64,000 nucleotides of DNA from an uncultured Dongia sp. (GTDB taxonomy: Bacteria > Pseudomonadota > Alphaproteobacteria > Dongiales > Dongiaceae): positions 248,001 to 312,000 of the forward strand of contig NZ_CAKZGO010000003.1 in the NCBI RefSeq assembly GCF_936916975.1, written 5' to 3'. Within the stretch, counting starts at the first letter, position 1. Each line of letters starts with the position of its first letter. The translations under genes were made by a program, and so were the position numbers. A model generated the notes under the pieces. The model was not told the DNA's origin and ran no database searches. It saw nothing but the letters and a program-made list of their open reading frames with translations. Below, in pieces: positions 55,385-64,000 of this stretch.

Positions 55385-57202
55385 ATGAAATATCTGCTCG
55401 CCGCCAAATTCGCCCACCTGTTCGCTGCCAATGCCCACGCGCTGGAAAAACTGCGATATGACGTGCATGGGCATTGCCGGCCGGAGCAACCCGCGCCGGA
55501 CGAGACGGTCCGCGCCGAGTTCTCCCGCGATGTCGGCAATCTGATCGTCTTCGGCGACAATAGCGCCAACACAGTCACCATCTCGCGCAACGCCAAGGGC
55601 GATATTCTGATCAACAATGGCGCGGTATCGATCGAGGGCGACAAGCCGACGGTTGCCAATACCAAGCTCATCCAGGTGTTTGGCCTGGGTGGCGACGACC
55701 GGATCATCCTCGATGAATCGCGCGGCCCACTGCCGCCCGCTAGTCTGTTCGGTGGCGCCGGCAATGACATTGTCACTGGTGGTTCGGGCAACGACCAGCT
55801 GTTCGGCCAAGCCGATAACGACACTCTGAACGGCAAAGGCGGCGACGACCTGCTGTTTGGCGGCGCTGGCAACGATGCTCTCACCGGCGGCACGGGCAAT
55901 GATCAGCTCTTCGGCGAGGCCGGCAATGATCGATTCTTATGGCAGGTCGGCGACGGCAAGGACATTGTCGACGGCGGCGCCGGCATCGACACGGCCGAAA
56001 TCAACGGCGGTAATACCTCAGACCAGTTCGTCGTCATGAGCCAAGCAACCCGTACCCTTATCGACCGAGTGGGGCCGACACCGTCCGGCATCGATGTCAC
56101 CGGCGTTGAGAGCATCCTCATCAGCGCCAACGGCGGCAACGACACGATCAACGCCGGTCAGATGCGCGACCTCACCGTTCAGCTCACGCTCGACGGCGGC
56201 GCGGGTAACGACACGATCTTCGGCGGCATCGGTTCGGATATTCTCATCGGCGGCAGCGGTAACGATGTCGTCGACGGCAATCAGGGCAACGATATCGCCC
56301 GGCTCGGCACCGGCAACGATACCTTCGTCTGGGATCCGGGCGATGGCAGCGACACGGTCGACGGCGAGGCTGGGTTCGACACCATGCTGTTCAATGGCTC
56401 GAACGCCGGCGAGGGCGTTGACATCTCGGCCAACGGCGATCAGGCGATATTCTTCCGCAACATCGCCAGTATCACGATGGATCTCGACGGTATCGAACAC
56501 CTGGATTTCAATGCACTGGGTGGCGCGGACACCGTTGTTATAAACGATCTCAGCGGCACCGACGTCACGAAAGTCACGATCGATCTGGCCGCGACCATCA
56601 ACGGCACCGCCGGCGATGGCAGTGCCGACAGCGTGATCGCCAATGCGACCAATGGCGACGATGCCATTCTCGTTTCGGCGATCGGCGACAACATCAATGT
56701 GTTCGGGTTGCACGCTCAGATCATCGTCGAGCATGCCGAAGCAGCCGCTGACCGCCTGACGATCAACGCTCTCGACGGTGATGATGTGATCGACGCCACC
56801 GGCGTGCCGGCCGGTAAGATCGGCCTCACCCTCGACGGCGGTGCCGGTGACGATGTGCTGATCGGTGGCGACGGCGATGACACACTGATGGGCGGCGCCG
56901 GCGATGACGTGCTCATTGGTGGCAACGGCCAAGACACGCTGATCGGCGGTGGCGGCGATGATGTTTTTATCGGCATCGGCGACGTCATCATCGATGGCTT
57001 CCAGGCAGGTGCCGGCGCTGGCGACCGCATCGATTTGCGCAACGTCGATGGTGCCCTCGACTTCGCTTCGATCATGTCGCACGCGCAAAACGTCGGCAAT
57101 GACGTGGTGATCGATTTCGGCCCCAACGACAGCATCACGCTACGCAATATGTCGATTGCCTCGCTGCACAGCGACGATTTCCTGATGCAGGGCGCAGCGT
57201 AA
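55385..57202 (+). CDS. RTX calcium-binding repeat protein
   Basis: 605 residues from ATG 55385 (GGAAA upstream); ATG 55346 with GAGG is an alternative. Three blocks of nonapeptide repeats GGxGxDxUx bind calcium in beta rolls. The first is about 120-190 (GGAGNDIVTGGSGNDQLFG), the second about 275-315 (GGAGNDTIFGGIGSDILIGG) and the third about 485-545 (GGAGDDVLIGGDGDDTLMGG). Between them lie repeat-free beta-rich parts with no recognised enzyme domain. No N-terminal signal peptide; RTX proteins leave by type I secretion through a C-terminal signal. No type I exporter gene is adjacent. Confidence 0.88.
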   Translation: MKYLLAAKFAHLFAANAHALEKLRYDVHGHCRPEQPAPDETVRAEFSRDVGNLIVFGDNSANTVTISRNAKGDILINNGAVSIEGDKPTVANTKLIQVFGLGGDDRIILDESRGPLPPASLFGGAGNDIVTGGSGNDQLFGQADNDTLNGKGGDDLLFGGAGNDALTGGTGNDQLFGEAGNDRFLWQVGDGKDIVDGGAGIDTAEINGGNTSDQFVVMSQATRTLIDRVGPTPSGIDVTGVESILISANGGNDTINAGQMRDLTVQLTLDGGAGNDTIFGGIGSDILIGGSGNDVVDGNQGNDIARLGTGNDTFVWDPGDGSDTVDGEAGFDTMLFNGSNAGEGVDISANGDQAIFFRNIASITMDLDGIEHLDFNALGGADTVVINDLSGTDVTKVTIDLAATINGTAGDGSADSVIANATNGDDAILVSAIGDNINVFGLHAQIIVEHAEAAADRLTINALDGDDVIDATGVPAGKIGLTLDGGAGDDVLIGGDGDDTLMGGAGDDVLIGGNGQDTLIGGGGDDVFIGIGDVIIDGFQAGAGAGDRIDLRNVDGALDFASIMSHAQNVGNDVVIDFGPNDSITLRNMSIASLHSDDFLMQGAA

Positions 57203-57214
57203 CGAATGAAGACG

Positions 57215-57243
57215 GGCGACGTCGCACCGTAAGCGGCGTCGCC
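57215..57243. terminator. Hairpin between convergent RTX and codA-like genes
   Basis: GGCGACGTCGC (57215-57225), a 7-base loop, and GCGGCGTCGCC (57233-57243) pair at 10 of 11 positions. It fills the 40-base convergent gap and may serve both directions, though no T tract follows. Confidence 0.6.
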
Positions 57244-58523
57244 TATCCACCCGTATGATGAAAGCTTACATCCTGCGGCCGGCCGGGGAGATGAAGCGCC
57301 ATGGTCCCACCCGGCCCTTCCGCCACCACTTTGCCTCGCCGCAGGACCTTGAGGCGTGCGGCCTTGAGGCGAATGGCCTCGATCGGATCGGCGGCGTCCA
57401 GCAGCACCAGATCGGCATAGCAGCCGGGATTGAGGCCATAGCCGTCGAGGTGGAGAATCCTGGCCGGCGTCTCGGTGACCGATTGGAAACATGCCCGCAT
57501 GGCCTCAACACCGGTCATCTGCCCGACATGGAGCGCCATGGTGGCAACGTCCAGCATGTCGCCCGAGCCCATCGAGTACCAGGGGTCCATCACGCAATCA
57601 TGGCCGAAGGCGACGGACACGCCGGCCGCCATCAGTTCCGGGACCCGCGTCATGCCGCGGCGCTTCGGATAGGTATCGTGCCGCCCCTGGATGGTGATGT
57701 TGATGAGCGGGTTGGCGATCGCCGCCACACCGCTTTCGGCGATCTGCGGAATGAGCTTGCTGACATAATAATTGTCCATCGAATGCATCGAGGTGAGATG
57801 CGAGCCGGTGACACGGCCCTGCATCCCCAGCCGGTGCGTCTCCGCCGCCAGCGTCTCGATATGGCGCGACATGGGATCATCGGTCTCGTCACAATGCATG
57901 TCGACCAGCAAGCCTCGCTCGGCGGCAAGTTCACACAGCGCTCGTACCGAGGCAGCACCATCAGCCATGGTGCGCTCAAAATGTGGGATACCGCCCACGA
58001 CATCGACACCGCGGTCGAGTGCTGTCTTCAAGAGCTCGATCGCACCCGCGCTGCGCAGATAGCCGTCCTGGGGAAAAGCCACCAATTGCAGATCGAGATA
58101 TGGCTTCACGCGCTTCTTTACTTCGAGGAGCGCATCCACTGCCAGCAATCGCGGGTCACAAATGTCGACATGGCTGCGGATGGCGAGCAAGCCGCGCGCC
58201 ACCGCCCAGTCGCAGTAACGCAGCGCCCGCGCCATGATCGCTTCCTGGGTAAGATGCGGCTTCAGCTCACCCCAGAGCTGGATGCCTTCGAGCAACGTAC
58301 CCGACCGGTTGAGCCGCGGCAGCCCCAGGCTCAAAGTCGCATCCATGTGGAAATGCGCATCGACGAAAGGCGGGCTCACCAGCAGGCCGCGCGCCTGGAT
58401 GGTTGCTTCGCCGGCATCAGGCAGGCCGGGTTCGACGGCGACGATCTTCTCGCCGCTGATGCCGATATCGACTCCTGCGCGCCCGTCGGGCAGGGTTGCG
58501 TTCCGGATGACGAGATCGAACAT
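57243..58523 (-). CDS. Amidohydrolase, cytosine deaminase-like (CodA family)
   Basis: 426 residues. Metal-dependent amidohydrolase barrel: VDAHFHMDATLSLG (H57, H59), QLVAFPQDGYL, MHCDETDDPMSRHIETLA, GSHLTSMHSMDN and GHDCVMDPWYSMGSGDML, the last matching CodA (GHDDVxDPWYxxG). CodA enzymes deaminate cytosine to uracil; related members act on isocytosine, creatinine-like rings or N-isopropylammelide. It lies seven bases after the BMP-type transporter genes, so it probably acts on an imported nucleobase or nucleoside product. Exact substrate unproven. Confidence 0.88.
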   Translation of the reverse strand: MFDLVIRNATLPDGRAGVDIGISGEKIVAVEPGLPDAGEATIQARGLLVSPPFVDAHFHMDATLSLGLPRLNRSGTLLEGIQLWGELKPHLTQEAIMARALRYCDWAVARGLLAIRSHVDICDPRLLAVDALLEVKKRVKPYLDLQLVAFPQDGYLRSAGAIELLKTALDRGVDVVGGIPHFERTMADGAASVRALCELAAERGLLVDMHCDETDDPMSRHIETLAAETHRLGMQGRVTGSHLTSMHSMDNYYVSKLIPQIAESGVAAIANPLINITIQGRHDTYPKRRGMTRVPELMAAGVSVAFGHDCVMDPWYSMGSGDMLDVATMALHVGQMTGVEAMRACFQSVTETPARILHLDGYGLNPGCYADLVLLDAADPIEAIRLKAARLKVLRRGKVVAEGPGGTMALHLPGRPQDVSFHHTGG

Positions 58524-58530
58524 TGGGTCT

Positions 58531-59469
58531 TTACCTTTCCCCCTTGCGATAGGGGATCATCAAGGCACGCGGATAACCCGCGCGCCGCGCCATGGTGATG
58601 AGCGCCAGGATTGACAGGATATAGGGCAGCATCAGGAAGAACTGGTAGGGCACGCCGGCCACGATCTGCTGCAGCCGCAGCTGATAGGCATCAAACGCCG
58701 CGAACAGGATGGCACCCAGCAGCGCCTTGCCCGGCCGCCACGAGCCGAACACGACCAGCGCGATGGCGATCCAGCCACGGCCGTTGACCATGTCGAAATA
58801 GAAGGAGTTGAAGGCCGACATGGTGAGGAACGCTCCGCCCAAGGCCATGAAGGCACTGCCCACCATGACGGCACCGATGCGCAGCAAGGTGACATCAATG
58901 CCCTGCGCCTCGACCGCCGCTGGATTCTCGCCGACCATGCGCACGGCGAGGCCCACCGGCGTGCGGTAGAGGATGTAGGCGACCGCCGCCACCGAGAGGA
59001 AAGCCAGATAGGTGAGCGGCGTCTGGTTGAACAGCGCCTCGCCCAGGAACGGAATCTCGGACAAGCCCGGAATCGCCAGCGGCTGGAACGGCTCGATCTT
59101 GGGCGGGCTGGTCACTTCCGGCAACGACACGCGGTAGACATAGGAGGTGAGCGAGGTTGCTAGCAAGGTGATGCCGATGCCGGTCACATGCTGCGACAGG
59201 CCCAAGGGCACCACCAGCAGCGCATGCAGCAGGCCGAAGGCCGCCCCCGACGCTGCCGCCACCGCGACACCGCCCCACAGATCGCCGCCCATATAGACCG
59301 TGAACCAGCCGGTGAAGGCGCCCACCGTCATGATCCCCTCGATGCCCAGATTAAGGACACCGGCGCGCTCGCAAATGAGTTCCCCCAAAGTCGCAAAGAT
59401 GAGCGGCGAGGCGATGCGGAGGGCGGCCGCCCAGAGGCTCGCGGTGAGGATGATCTCGAGCACTGCCAT
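58531..59469 (-). CDS. ABC transporter permease (nucleoside/BMP type, second subunit)
   Basis: 312 residues, eight to ten helices of the branched-chain/sugar permease superfamily: LRIASPLIFATLGELICERAGVLNLGIEGIMTVGAF and YRVSLPEVTSPPKIEPFQPLAIPGLS are typical of NupQ/YufQ-like subunits. It pairs with the permease encoded three bases upstream. Imports purine or pyrimidine nucleosides with a BMP-type binding protein. Confidence 0.9.
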   Translation of the reverse strand: MAVLEIILTASLWAAALRIASPLIFATLGELICERAGVLNLGIEGIMTVGAFTGWFTVYMGGDLWGGVAVAAASGAAFGLLHALLVVPLGLSQHVTGIGITLLATSLTSYVYRVSLPEVTSPPKIEPFQPLAIPGLSEIPFLGEALFNQTPLTYLAFLSVAAVAYILYRTPVGLAVRMVGENPAAVEAQGIDVTLLRIGAVMVGSAFMALGGAFLTMSAFNSFYFDMVNGRGWIAIALVVFGSWRPGKALLGAILFAAFDAYQLRLQQIVAGVPYQFFLMLPYILSILALITMARRAGYPRALMIPYRKGER

Positions 59470-59472
59470 GGC

Positions 59473-60522
59473 TTACTTCCACCGCAGACGGAAGCGCGTG
59501 AACAGCATGGCGACCACCATAGTGAGCAAGGCCGTGGCCACCATGACCTGGGCGATGTAGCTCGGCACACCCGCCTGCCGGCTCATCGCATCGGCGCCGA
59601 CAAACATGGCTGCCACAAAAATCGCAGCCGCCACCACGCCCAGGGGATGCAGCATCGCCAGCATGGCAACAACGATCCCGGCATAACCGAAGCCGGGCGA
59701 CAGATCGAGGGTGAGGTTGCCCTTGAGGCCGATCACTTCGGACACACCGGCAAGGGCGGCGAGGCCCCCTGAGAGCAGCGCCACTTTCACCATCACCCAA
59801 TCGACCTTCATGCCGGCAAAGCGGGCCGCCCGCGCGTTGAAGCCGACCGCACGCATTTCATAGCCGTGGATCGTGCGCGTATTGATGAACCAGACCAACG
59901 CCGCCATGGCGAGCGCCAGGGCAAATCCCAGATGCAGGCGCTTGCCCGCAATGATCTTGGGCAATTGCGCCGCCTCGATGACCTTACGCGATTGCGGCCA
60001 GCCCATGCCCATCGGATCCTTGAGCGGTCCTTCCAGCAGGAAGGAGACAAACAGCAGGATGATGAAGTTGAGGAGCAGGGTGGTCACCACCTCGTCGACG
60101 CCGAAGCGCGTCTTCATCAAGGTCGGCCCCAGCAGCAGCAAGGCCCCCGCCAAGGCGCCCGCAATCAGCAGAATCGGAATGAGGATCGGACTGGGGAACG
60201 GCAACAGGCCGGTGCCGAACAAAGCCGCCATGATGGCACCGCCATAGAATTGCGCCTCGCCACCGATATTCCACAGTCGCGCGCGGAAAGCGACGGCGGC
60301 GGCGAGGCCCGTGAAGATGAGCGGCGTCGCCCGTGTCAGCGTCTCGAACAACGCGAATTGCGAACCGAGGGCGCCTTTGATGACCAGGCCAAAAACACCG
60401 AAAGGATCCGCCCCGCTCCACATCACCAGCAAGGCTGCGATCAGCAGACTGGCGCCGATCGCCACCGCCGGTGCCGCGAACCATAGAATGACGGGCGTTT
60501 CGAGGCGCGGTTCAAGCCGCAT
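59473..60522 (-). CDS. ABC transporter permease (nucleoside/BMP type, first subunit)
   Basis: 349 residues from ATG 60522 (a frame to 60546 adds eight residues). Helices include VILWFAAPAVAIGASLLIAALLVMWSG and ATPLIFTGLAAAVAFRARLWNIGGEAQFYGGAIMAALFG, the latter the YufP/NupP family signature; ATRFGVDEVVTTLLLNF-like and GYEMRAVGFNARAARFAGM loops contact the ATPase. Its start lies within the last 11 bases of the ATPase gene. Confidence 0.9.
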   Translation of the reverse strand: MRLEPRLETPVILWFAAPAVAIGASLLIAALLVMWSGADPFGVFGLVIKGALGSQFALFETLTRATPLIFTGLAAAVAFRARLWNIGGEAQFYGGAIMAALFGTGLLPFPSPILIPILLIAGALAGALLLLGPTLMKTRFGVDEVVTTLLLNFIILLFVSFLLEGPLKDPMGMGWPQSRKVIEAAQLPKIIAGKRLHLGFALALAMAALVWFINTRTIHGYEMRAVGFNARAARFAGMKVDWVMVKVALLSGGLAALAGVSEVIGLKGNLTLDLSPGFGYAGIVVAMLAMLHPLGVVAAAIFVAAMFVGADAMSRQAGVPSYIAQVMVATALLTMVVAMLFTRFRLRWK

Positions 60523-62068
60523 GACTTGGTGCCCCTGCAAAACCATGCCCGGCCATCATCAGCCCGATCTGCCGCACCGAAAAATCAGCCCGCGCCATTG
60601 GCGCCGAGAGCTGGCCGCGATAGATGACGGCGATCCGATCGCTCAAGGTCAGCAGCTCGTCGAGATCCTCGGAGATGAGCAGGATACCCGCACCCCGCTT
60701 GCGCGCGGCCAGCAATTGCTCATGCACATAGCCTACCGCGCCGATATCGAGACCACGCGTCGGCTGTGCTGCCAGGATGAGTTTGGGGTTTCCCGCCATC
60801 TCGCGGCCCAGGATCAGCTTCTGCATGTTGCCGCCGGACAGCAGCCGCGCAATCGCATTCGGTCCCGGGCAGCGCACGTCGAAACCGGCAATGATTCCTT
60901 CCGCGAAATGCCGTGCGGCTTTCCAGTCAATAAGATGATGTTTCGAGAACGGCTGCTCCCGATAGCGTTCACTGATCATGTTCTCGGCGATGGGCATGTC
61001 GCCGATAAGGCCGACCGCGTGGCGATCTTCCGGTATCCGCCCCACACCGCGCCTCACCATCGCCGCCGCATCCATCTTCTGAATGTTCTCGCCGAACAGT
61101 GTGAAGCTGCCGGACGTGGCCTTGCTCAAGCCGCTGAGAAAATCCGCAAGCGCCGCCTGGCCATTGCCGCTGACCCCGGCAATGCCGAGGATCTCGCCTT
61201 CATGAAGAGAGAGATCGACTCCCTCGAGCTCGTTGCGGCCATGGCTGCCGGCGACCGTGATCGCGGCCAGCTTGAGGAGTTCCGCACCGGCCGCCTGCGC
61301 CTCGACCTTAGGCGACGGGATCGGCCGCCCTACCATCAGTTCGGCCAGTTCCTGGCGTGTGGCACCTTTCGTCTCGCGGCCCGCCACCAGCCTACCCTGA
61401 CGCAGCACCAGCACGCGGTCGCTCACCGCCAGCACTTCATGAAGCTTGTGGGAGATGAAGATGATGGCGAGCCCGCGCGCCACGAGTTTCTCCAGGGTCG
61501 CGAACAGACCCTCGCTTTCCTGCGGCGTCAGCACCGCCGTCGGTTCGTCGAGAATGAGGATGCGGGCGTTGCGATAAAGCGCCTTCAGGATCTCGACCCG
61601 CTGCCGCTCGCCCACGGACAGATCCGCAATGCGTGCATCTGGTCTGATGGTGAGCCCAAAATCCGTGGCGAGCTGTGAAATGCGCCGCCGTGCGGCCGCA
61701 TCTTGCGACCGCCACGACCAGAGCGATTCCGTGCCCAGCACAATGTTATCGAGCACGCTGAGATTGTCGGCGAGGGTAAAGTGCTGGTGCACCATGCCGA
61801 TGCCGGCCTCAAGCGCCGTCCGTGGGCTGCCCGGCGGCAATGCTCTGCCAAACGCCGTGATCTCTCCCGCATCGGCCACGTAATGGCCGAACAGGATGTT
61901 CATGAGCGTTGTCTTGCCGGCACCATTTTCCCCGAGCAAAGCCAGCACTTCGCCGCAGCGAAGCTCAAAGCCGATATCGTCATTGGCCTTGAGGTCACCG
62001 AAGCTTTTGGAAATGCCGGCCAGCCGGAGAACGATCTCCCCCGGCTGGCCATCCATCACTTGAGGCAT
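60512..62068 (-). CDS. Duplicated ABC ATPase (nucleoside/sugar type)
   Basis: 518 residues with two ABC halves. The first has Walker A GENGAGKTT, signature LSVGERQRVEILKAL and Walker B ILILDEPTAVLTPQE. The second has the degenerate Walker A GVSGNGQAAL, signature LLSGGNMQKLILGREM and AAQPTRGLDIGA. The weak second site (GNGQ instead of GKS) is normal for MglA/NupO-type proteins. It drives the two downstream permeases. Its ATG overlaps the stop of the binding protein (TGATG). Confidence 0.94.
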   Translation of the reverse strand: MPQVMDGQPGEIVLRLAGISKSFGDLKANDDIGFELRCGEVLALLGENGAGKTTLMNILFGHYVADAGEITAFGRALPPGSPRTALEAGIGMVHQHFTLADNLSVLDNIVLGTESLWSWRSQDAAARRRISQLATDFGLTIRPDARIADLSVGERQRVEILKALYRNARILILDEPTAVLTPQESEGLFATLEKLVARGLAIIFISHKLHEVLAVSDRVLVLRQGRLVAGRETKGATRQELAELMVGRPIPSPKVEAQAAGAELLKLAAITVAGSHGRNELEGVDLSLHEGEILGIAGVSGNGQAALADFLSGLSKATSGSFTLFGENIQKMDAAAMVRRGVGRIPEDRHAVGLIGDMPIAENMISERYREQPFSKHHLIDWKAARHFAEGIIAGFDVRCPGPNAIARLLSGGNMQKLILGREMAGNPKLILAAQPTRGLDIGAVGYVHEQLLAARKRGAGILLISEDLDELLTLSDRIAVIYRGQLSAPMARADFSVRQIGLMMAGHGFAGAPSHAA

Positions 62069-63078
62069 CAGCTCGATTTCGGCTCGTTGTCGTCAATCGT
62101 GACAGTGAACGCACCGCTCATGATCTCAGCTTCGCGCGCCTTGACCTTGGCGACGATATCGGCCGGCACTTTGCTTTCGAACGTGCCCAAGGGTGCCAGG
62201 CTGCAACCGCCCGGCTTCATGAACGACAGCGCGCCGTAATCCTCCGCCGCGAAGCTCTTGGCCTTCACCTTGGCGATGGCTTGATCGAGCGTCGGCTCGA
62301 AATGCCAGAGTGCCGAAGCCACAACGGTATCGGGATAGTCGGCCTGGGTGTCGATCACATTACCGACCGCTAGCACGCCCTTTTCCTTGGCAGCATCGGA
62401 CACGCCGAAGCGCTCGGCATAGAGGAGATCCGCCCCGGCATCGATCTGTGCCAGGGCAGTTTCCTTGGCCTTGGGCGGATCGAACCAGGAGCCGATGAAG
62501 GCCACCTGGAACTTGGCATCCGCCTTCACTTCCTTGACGCCCGCCATGAAGGCGTTCATCAGGCGATTCACTTCGGGGATCGGATAGCCGCCGACCATGC
62601 CGATATTGCCGCTCTTGGTCATGGCGCCGGCAATCATGCCGGTCAGATACGAAGCATCCTGGATGTAGTTGTCGAAGGTCGCGAAGTTCGGCAGCGCGGC
62701 ATCCGGCTTGAACGACGACCCGATGAGGAAGGCGACGTTCGGGTAATCCTTGGCGACCGCGCGCGCGGCGTCTTCCACCGCGAAGGCTTCGCCGACGATC
62801 AGCTGATGGCCTGCTTCGCAATATTCGCGCATGACGCGTTCGTAATCGGTGTTGGAAACCTTCTCCGAGAATACATACTCAATATCGCCGCGTTCCTTCG
62901 CGGTGTTGGCCGCTTTGTGGATGCGGCTTACCCATTGCTGTTCGATGGGCACGGTGTAGATGGCCGCCACCTTGATGGCATCTGCGGCGCGCGCAAGGCG
63001 CGGCAGAACGGTGGTGACGGAAAGGGCCGACAGTGCGGCCGAAGCATGCAGAAATGCACGTCGCGTTACCCGGATCAT
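62068..63078 (-). CDS. BMP family ABC transporter substrate-binding protein
   Basis: 336 residues. The N-terminus VTRRAFLHASAALSALSV carries an RRxFL twin-arginine-like motif and ends near ARAADA, so it may use Tat export. The mature part is a Bmp/PnrA-like nucleoside-binding fold: AAIYTVPIEQQWVSRIHKA, VGEAFAVEDAARAVAKDYPNVAFLIGSS, GMIAGAMTKSGNIGMVGGYPIPEVNRLMNAF. AGGAG precedes ATG 63078. First gene of the five-gene operon ending with the CodA-like deaminase. Confidence 0.93.
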   Translation of the reverse strand: MIRVTRRAFLHASAALSALSVTTVLPRLARAADAIKVAAIYTVPIEQQWVSRIHKAANTAKERGDIEYVFSEKVSNTDYERVMREYCEAGHQLIVGEAFAVEDAARAVAKDYPNVAFLIGSSFKPDAALPNFATFDNYIQDASYLTGMIAGAMTKSGNIGMVGGYPIPEVNRLMNAFMAGVKEVKADAKFQVAFIGSWFDPPKAKETALAQIDAGADLLYAERFGVSDAAKEKGVLAVGNVIDTQADYPDTVVASALWHFEPTLDQAIAKVKAKSFAAEDYGALSFMKPGGCSLAPLGTFESKVPADIVAKVKAREAEIMSGAFTVTIDDNEPKSS

Positions 63079-63291
63079 AGCCTTCTCCTGCTATAGAATT
63101 ATGTCGCGTTTTTTGTTTGTACCCCTTGAGTGCGAGCCCACCCGACGGCCAGGGGGTAAGAGCGGCCGAAATATGGTCGGGTGCAAGCGCGGCGCGAGAG
63201 CGTTTAGACTCCGCCCGCCTATCAAACTCGCGTCACGATAGTTTCATAATCATGGGAGACCGGCAACGATTTTTCGCAAGCGCGAACGCGC

Positions 63292-64000
63292 TCAAGCCGC
63301 CTTTGGCGCCGGTGGGAAACTGATCCGCACATTGGTGCCCTTGCCGGGCGCGCTGGTGATCGAGAATTTGCCGCCGTGCATTTCCGCCAGGCGCAGCACG
63401 ATGGAGAGGCCCAGACCCGTGCCGCCCTGATGCTTGCGGCCGGCACCGGTCTGCTCGAACGGGACAAGCGCCTGCGCCAGTTCGTCATCGTTCATGCCGA
63501 TGCCGCTATCCGCAACCTCGATGATGCCGCCACCGGTGGGGTGAACGGTGAGATGGATGTCGATACGGCCATGGGGTTCGGTGAATTTCACGGCATTGGA
63601 CAGCAGATTGAGCAGGATCTGGCGCAGCGCCAGTTCATCAGCGTAGAGCGCGACCTGTTCCGGCGCGGTGAGCCCCAGCTGCAGTGACTTTTCCGCAGCG
63701 CGCGGGGCGATCATTTCCAGGCAGGCATCGGCGATGGCGCGAGCGTCCAGCAGCTGCGGGGTGATGCGACGCTTCCCGGCCTCGATCTTCGCATGATCGA
63801 GGATTTCGTCGATCATGCCGAGCAGCAGCGACCCGCTGGCATGGATATGGCCGGAATATTCGCGATAGCGATCCTCGCTCATCGGCACGCGACCGCTGCC
63901 GCGCATCAGATCAGCAAAGCCGATGATGGCGTTGAGCGGCGTGCGCAGATCATGACTGGCGGTGGCGAGCAGCATGCTCTTGGCCCTGTTGGCCTCCTCG
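63292..64000 (-). CDS. Sensor histidine kinase (C-terminal part, cut by window edge)
   Basis: The last 235 codons are present; the frame stays open to the window end. Upstream coil EEANRAKSMLLATASHDLRTPLNAI contains the HisKA phospho-acceptor His, followed by NLLSNAVKF (N box), DSGIGMNDDEL (G1) and GGTGLGLSIVLRLAEMHGG (G2). It ends soon after the ATPase domain, with no receiver. The sensor part lies outside. 213 bases separate it from the BMP operon, and no response regulator is visible here. Confidence 0.9.
   Translation of the reverse strand, partial: EEANRAKSMLLATASHDLRTPLNAIIGFADLMRGSGRVPMSEDRYREYSGHIHASGSLLLGMIDEILDHAKIEAGKRRITPQLLDARAIADACLEMIAPRAAEKSLQLGLTAPEQVALYADELALRQILLNLLSNAVKFTEPHGRIDIHLTVHPTGGGIIEVADSGIGMNDDELAQALVPFEQTGAGRKHQGGTGLGLSIVLRLAEMHGGKFSITSAPGKGTNVRISFPPAPKAA

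Noticed and set aside
55741-56980. Tandem repeat resembling a CRISPR or DNA satellite
   Set aside because: The periodic GGCGGC...GGCAATGA pattern is the coding of RTX nonapeptides in the gene at 55385-57202, not an array of identical repeats and spacers.
57255-58598. Long plus-strand open frame opposite the CodA-like gene
   Set aside because: Arg/His-rich antisense translation; the minus strand keeps all amidohydrolase metal motifs.
60311-61678. Long plus-strand open frame opposite the nucleoside ABC ATPase and permease
   Set aside because: No motif or family resemblance; it spans two well-supported minus-strand genes.

Overview
The window is a contiguous piece of a high-GC alphaproteobacterial chromosome. 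By eye it is about 62-65% G+C, and almost every base is coding on one strand. Two blocks give the lineage: dapF-mtaB-ftsY next to rpsT, and rhodanese-dnaA-dnaN-recF-gyrB. These orders, together with an Ohr/OhrR pair, an SLC5-type hybrid kinase and many PAS/GGDEF proteins, suggest a free-living member of the Rhodospirillales or a relative. Genus cannot be decided from the sequence alone. I saw no tRNA, rRNA, CRISPR array, intact insertion sequence or prophage.

Layout. 1-3 kb: edge of an HlyD/RbbA-type exporter, then ettA. 3-10 kb: an orphan membrane protein, a DMT exporter, a small lipoprotein, an alkylation-repair operon (Ada-AlkA fusion, Ogt, PEP mutase-like enzyme) and an MHS-family MFS transporter. 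10.5-18 kb: a 1260-residue SLC5-PAS-hybrid histidine kinase, a small helical protein, a sugar epimerase, the divergent ohr/ohrR pair with a perfect palindromic operator, and a LuxR-type response regulator that probably partners the hybrid kinase. 18-23.5 kb: one tight operon coding for a GAF-PP2C phosphatase-RsbW-like ATPase, a STAS protein, and an MlaE-MlaF-MlaD-lipoprotein lipid transporter. 23.6-33.7 kb: cyclophilin, a binding protein divergent from a PAS kinase, small envelope proteins, CreA, a SodC-like protein and a membrane diguanylate cyclase.

33.7-45 kb is the core block (ftsY, mtaB, dapF, rpsT, rhodanese, dnaA, dnaN, recF, gyrB). 45-49.5 kb carries a GNAT, a GFA-fold protein, an Asp/Glu racemase overlapping a diguanylate cyclase gene, and purE-purK. 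49.5-63 kb has two nitrogen-compound uptake and catabolism operons on the minus strand: an M20 N-carbamoyl amidohydrolase with an NMT1/TauT-type ABC transporter, and a BMP-type nucleoside ABC transporter with a CodA-like deaminase. An RTX repeat protein sits between them. The window ends inside a histidine kinase gene.

The most interesting system is the 18.1-23.5 kb operon. It physically links a partner-switching module (phosphatase plus RsbW-like ATPase plus a STAS protein with an intact DSSG phosphorylation site) to an Mla-type phospholipid transporter, in which the STAS protein takes the place of MlaB. This suggests a lipid transporter gated by reversible phosphorylation of its STAS subunit. 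Dispersed palindromic elements lie at 1192-1225, 15842-15936 and 49520-49640. Several minus-strand genes have better internal starts than their longest reading frames; those starts are used here.
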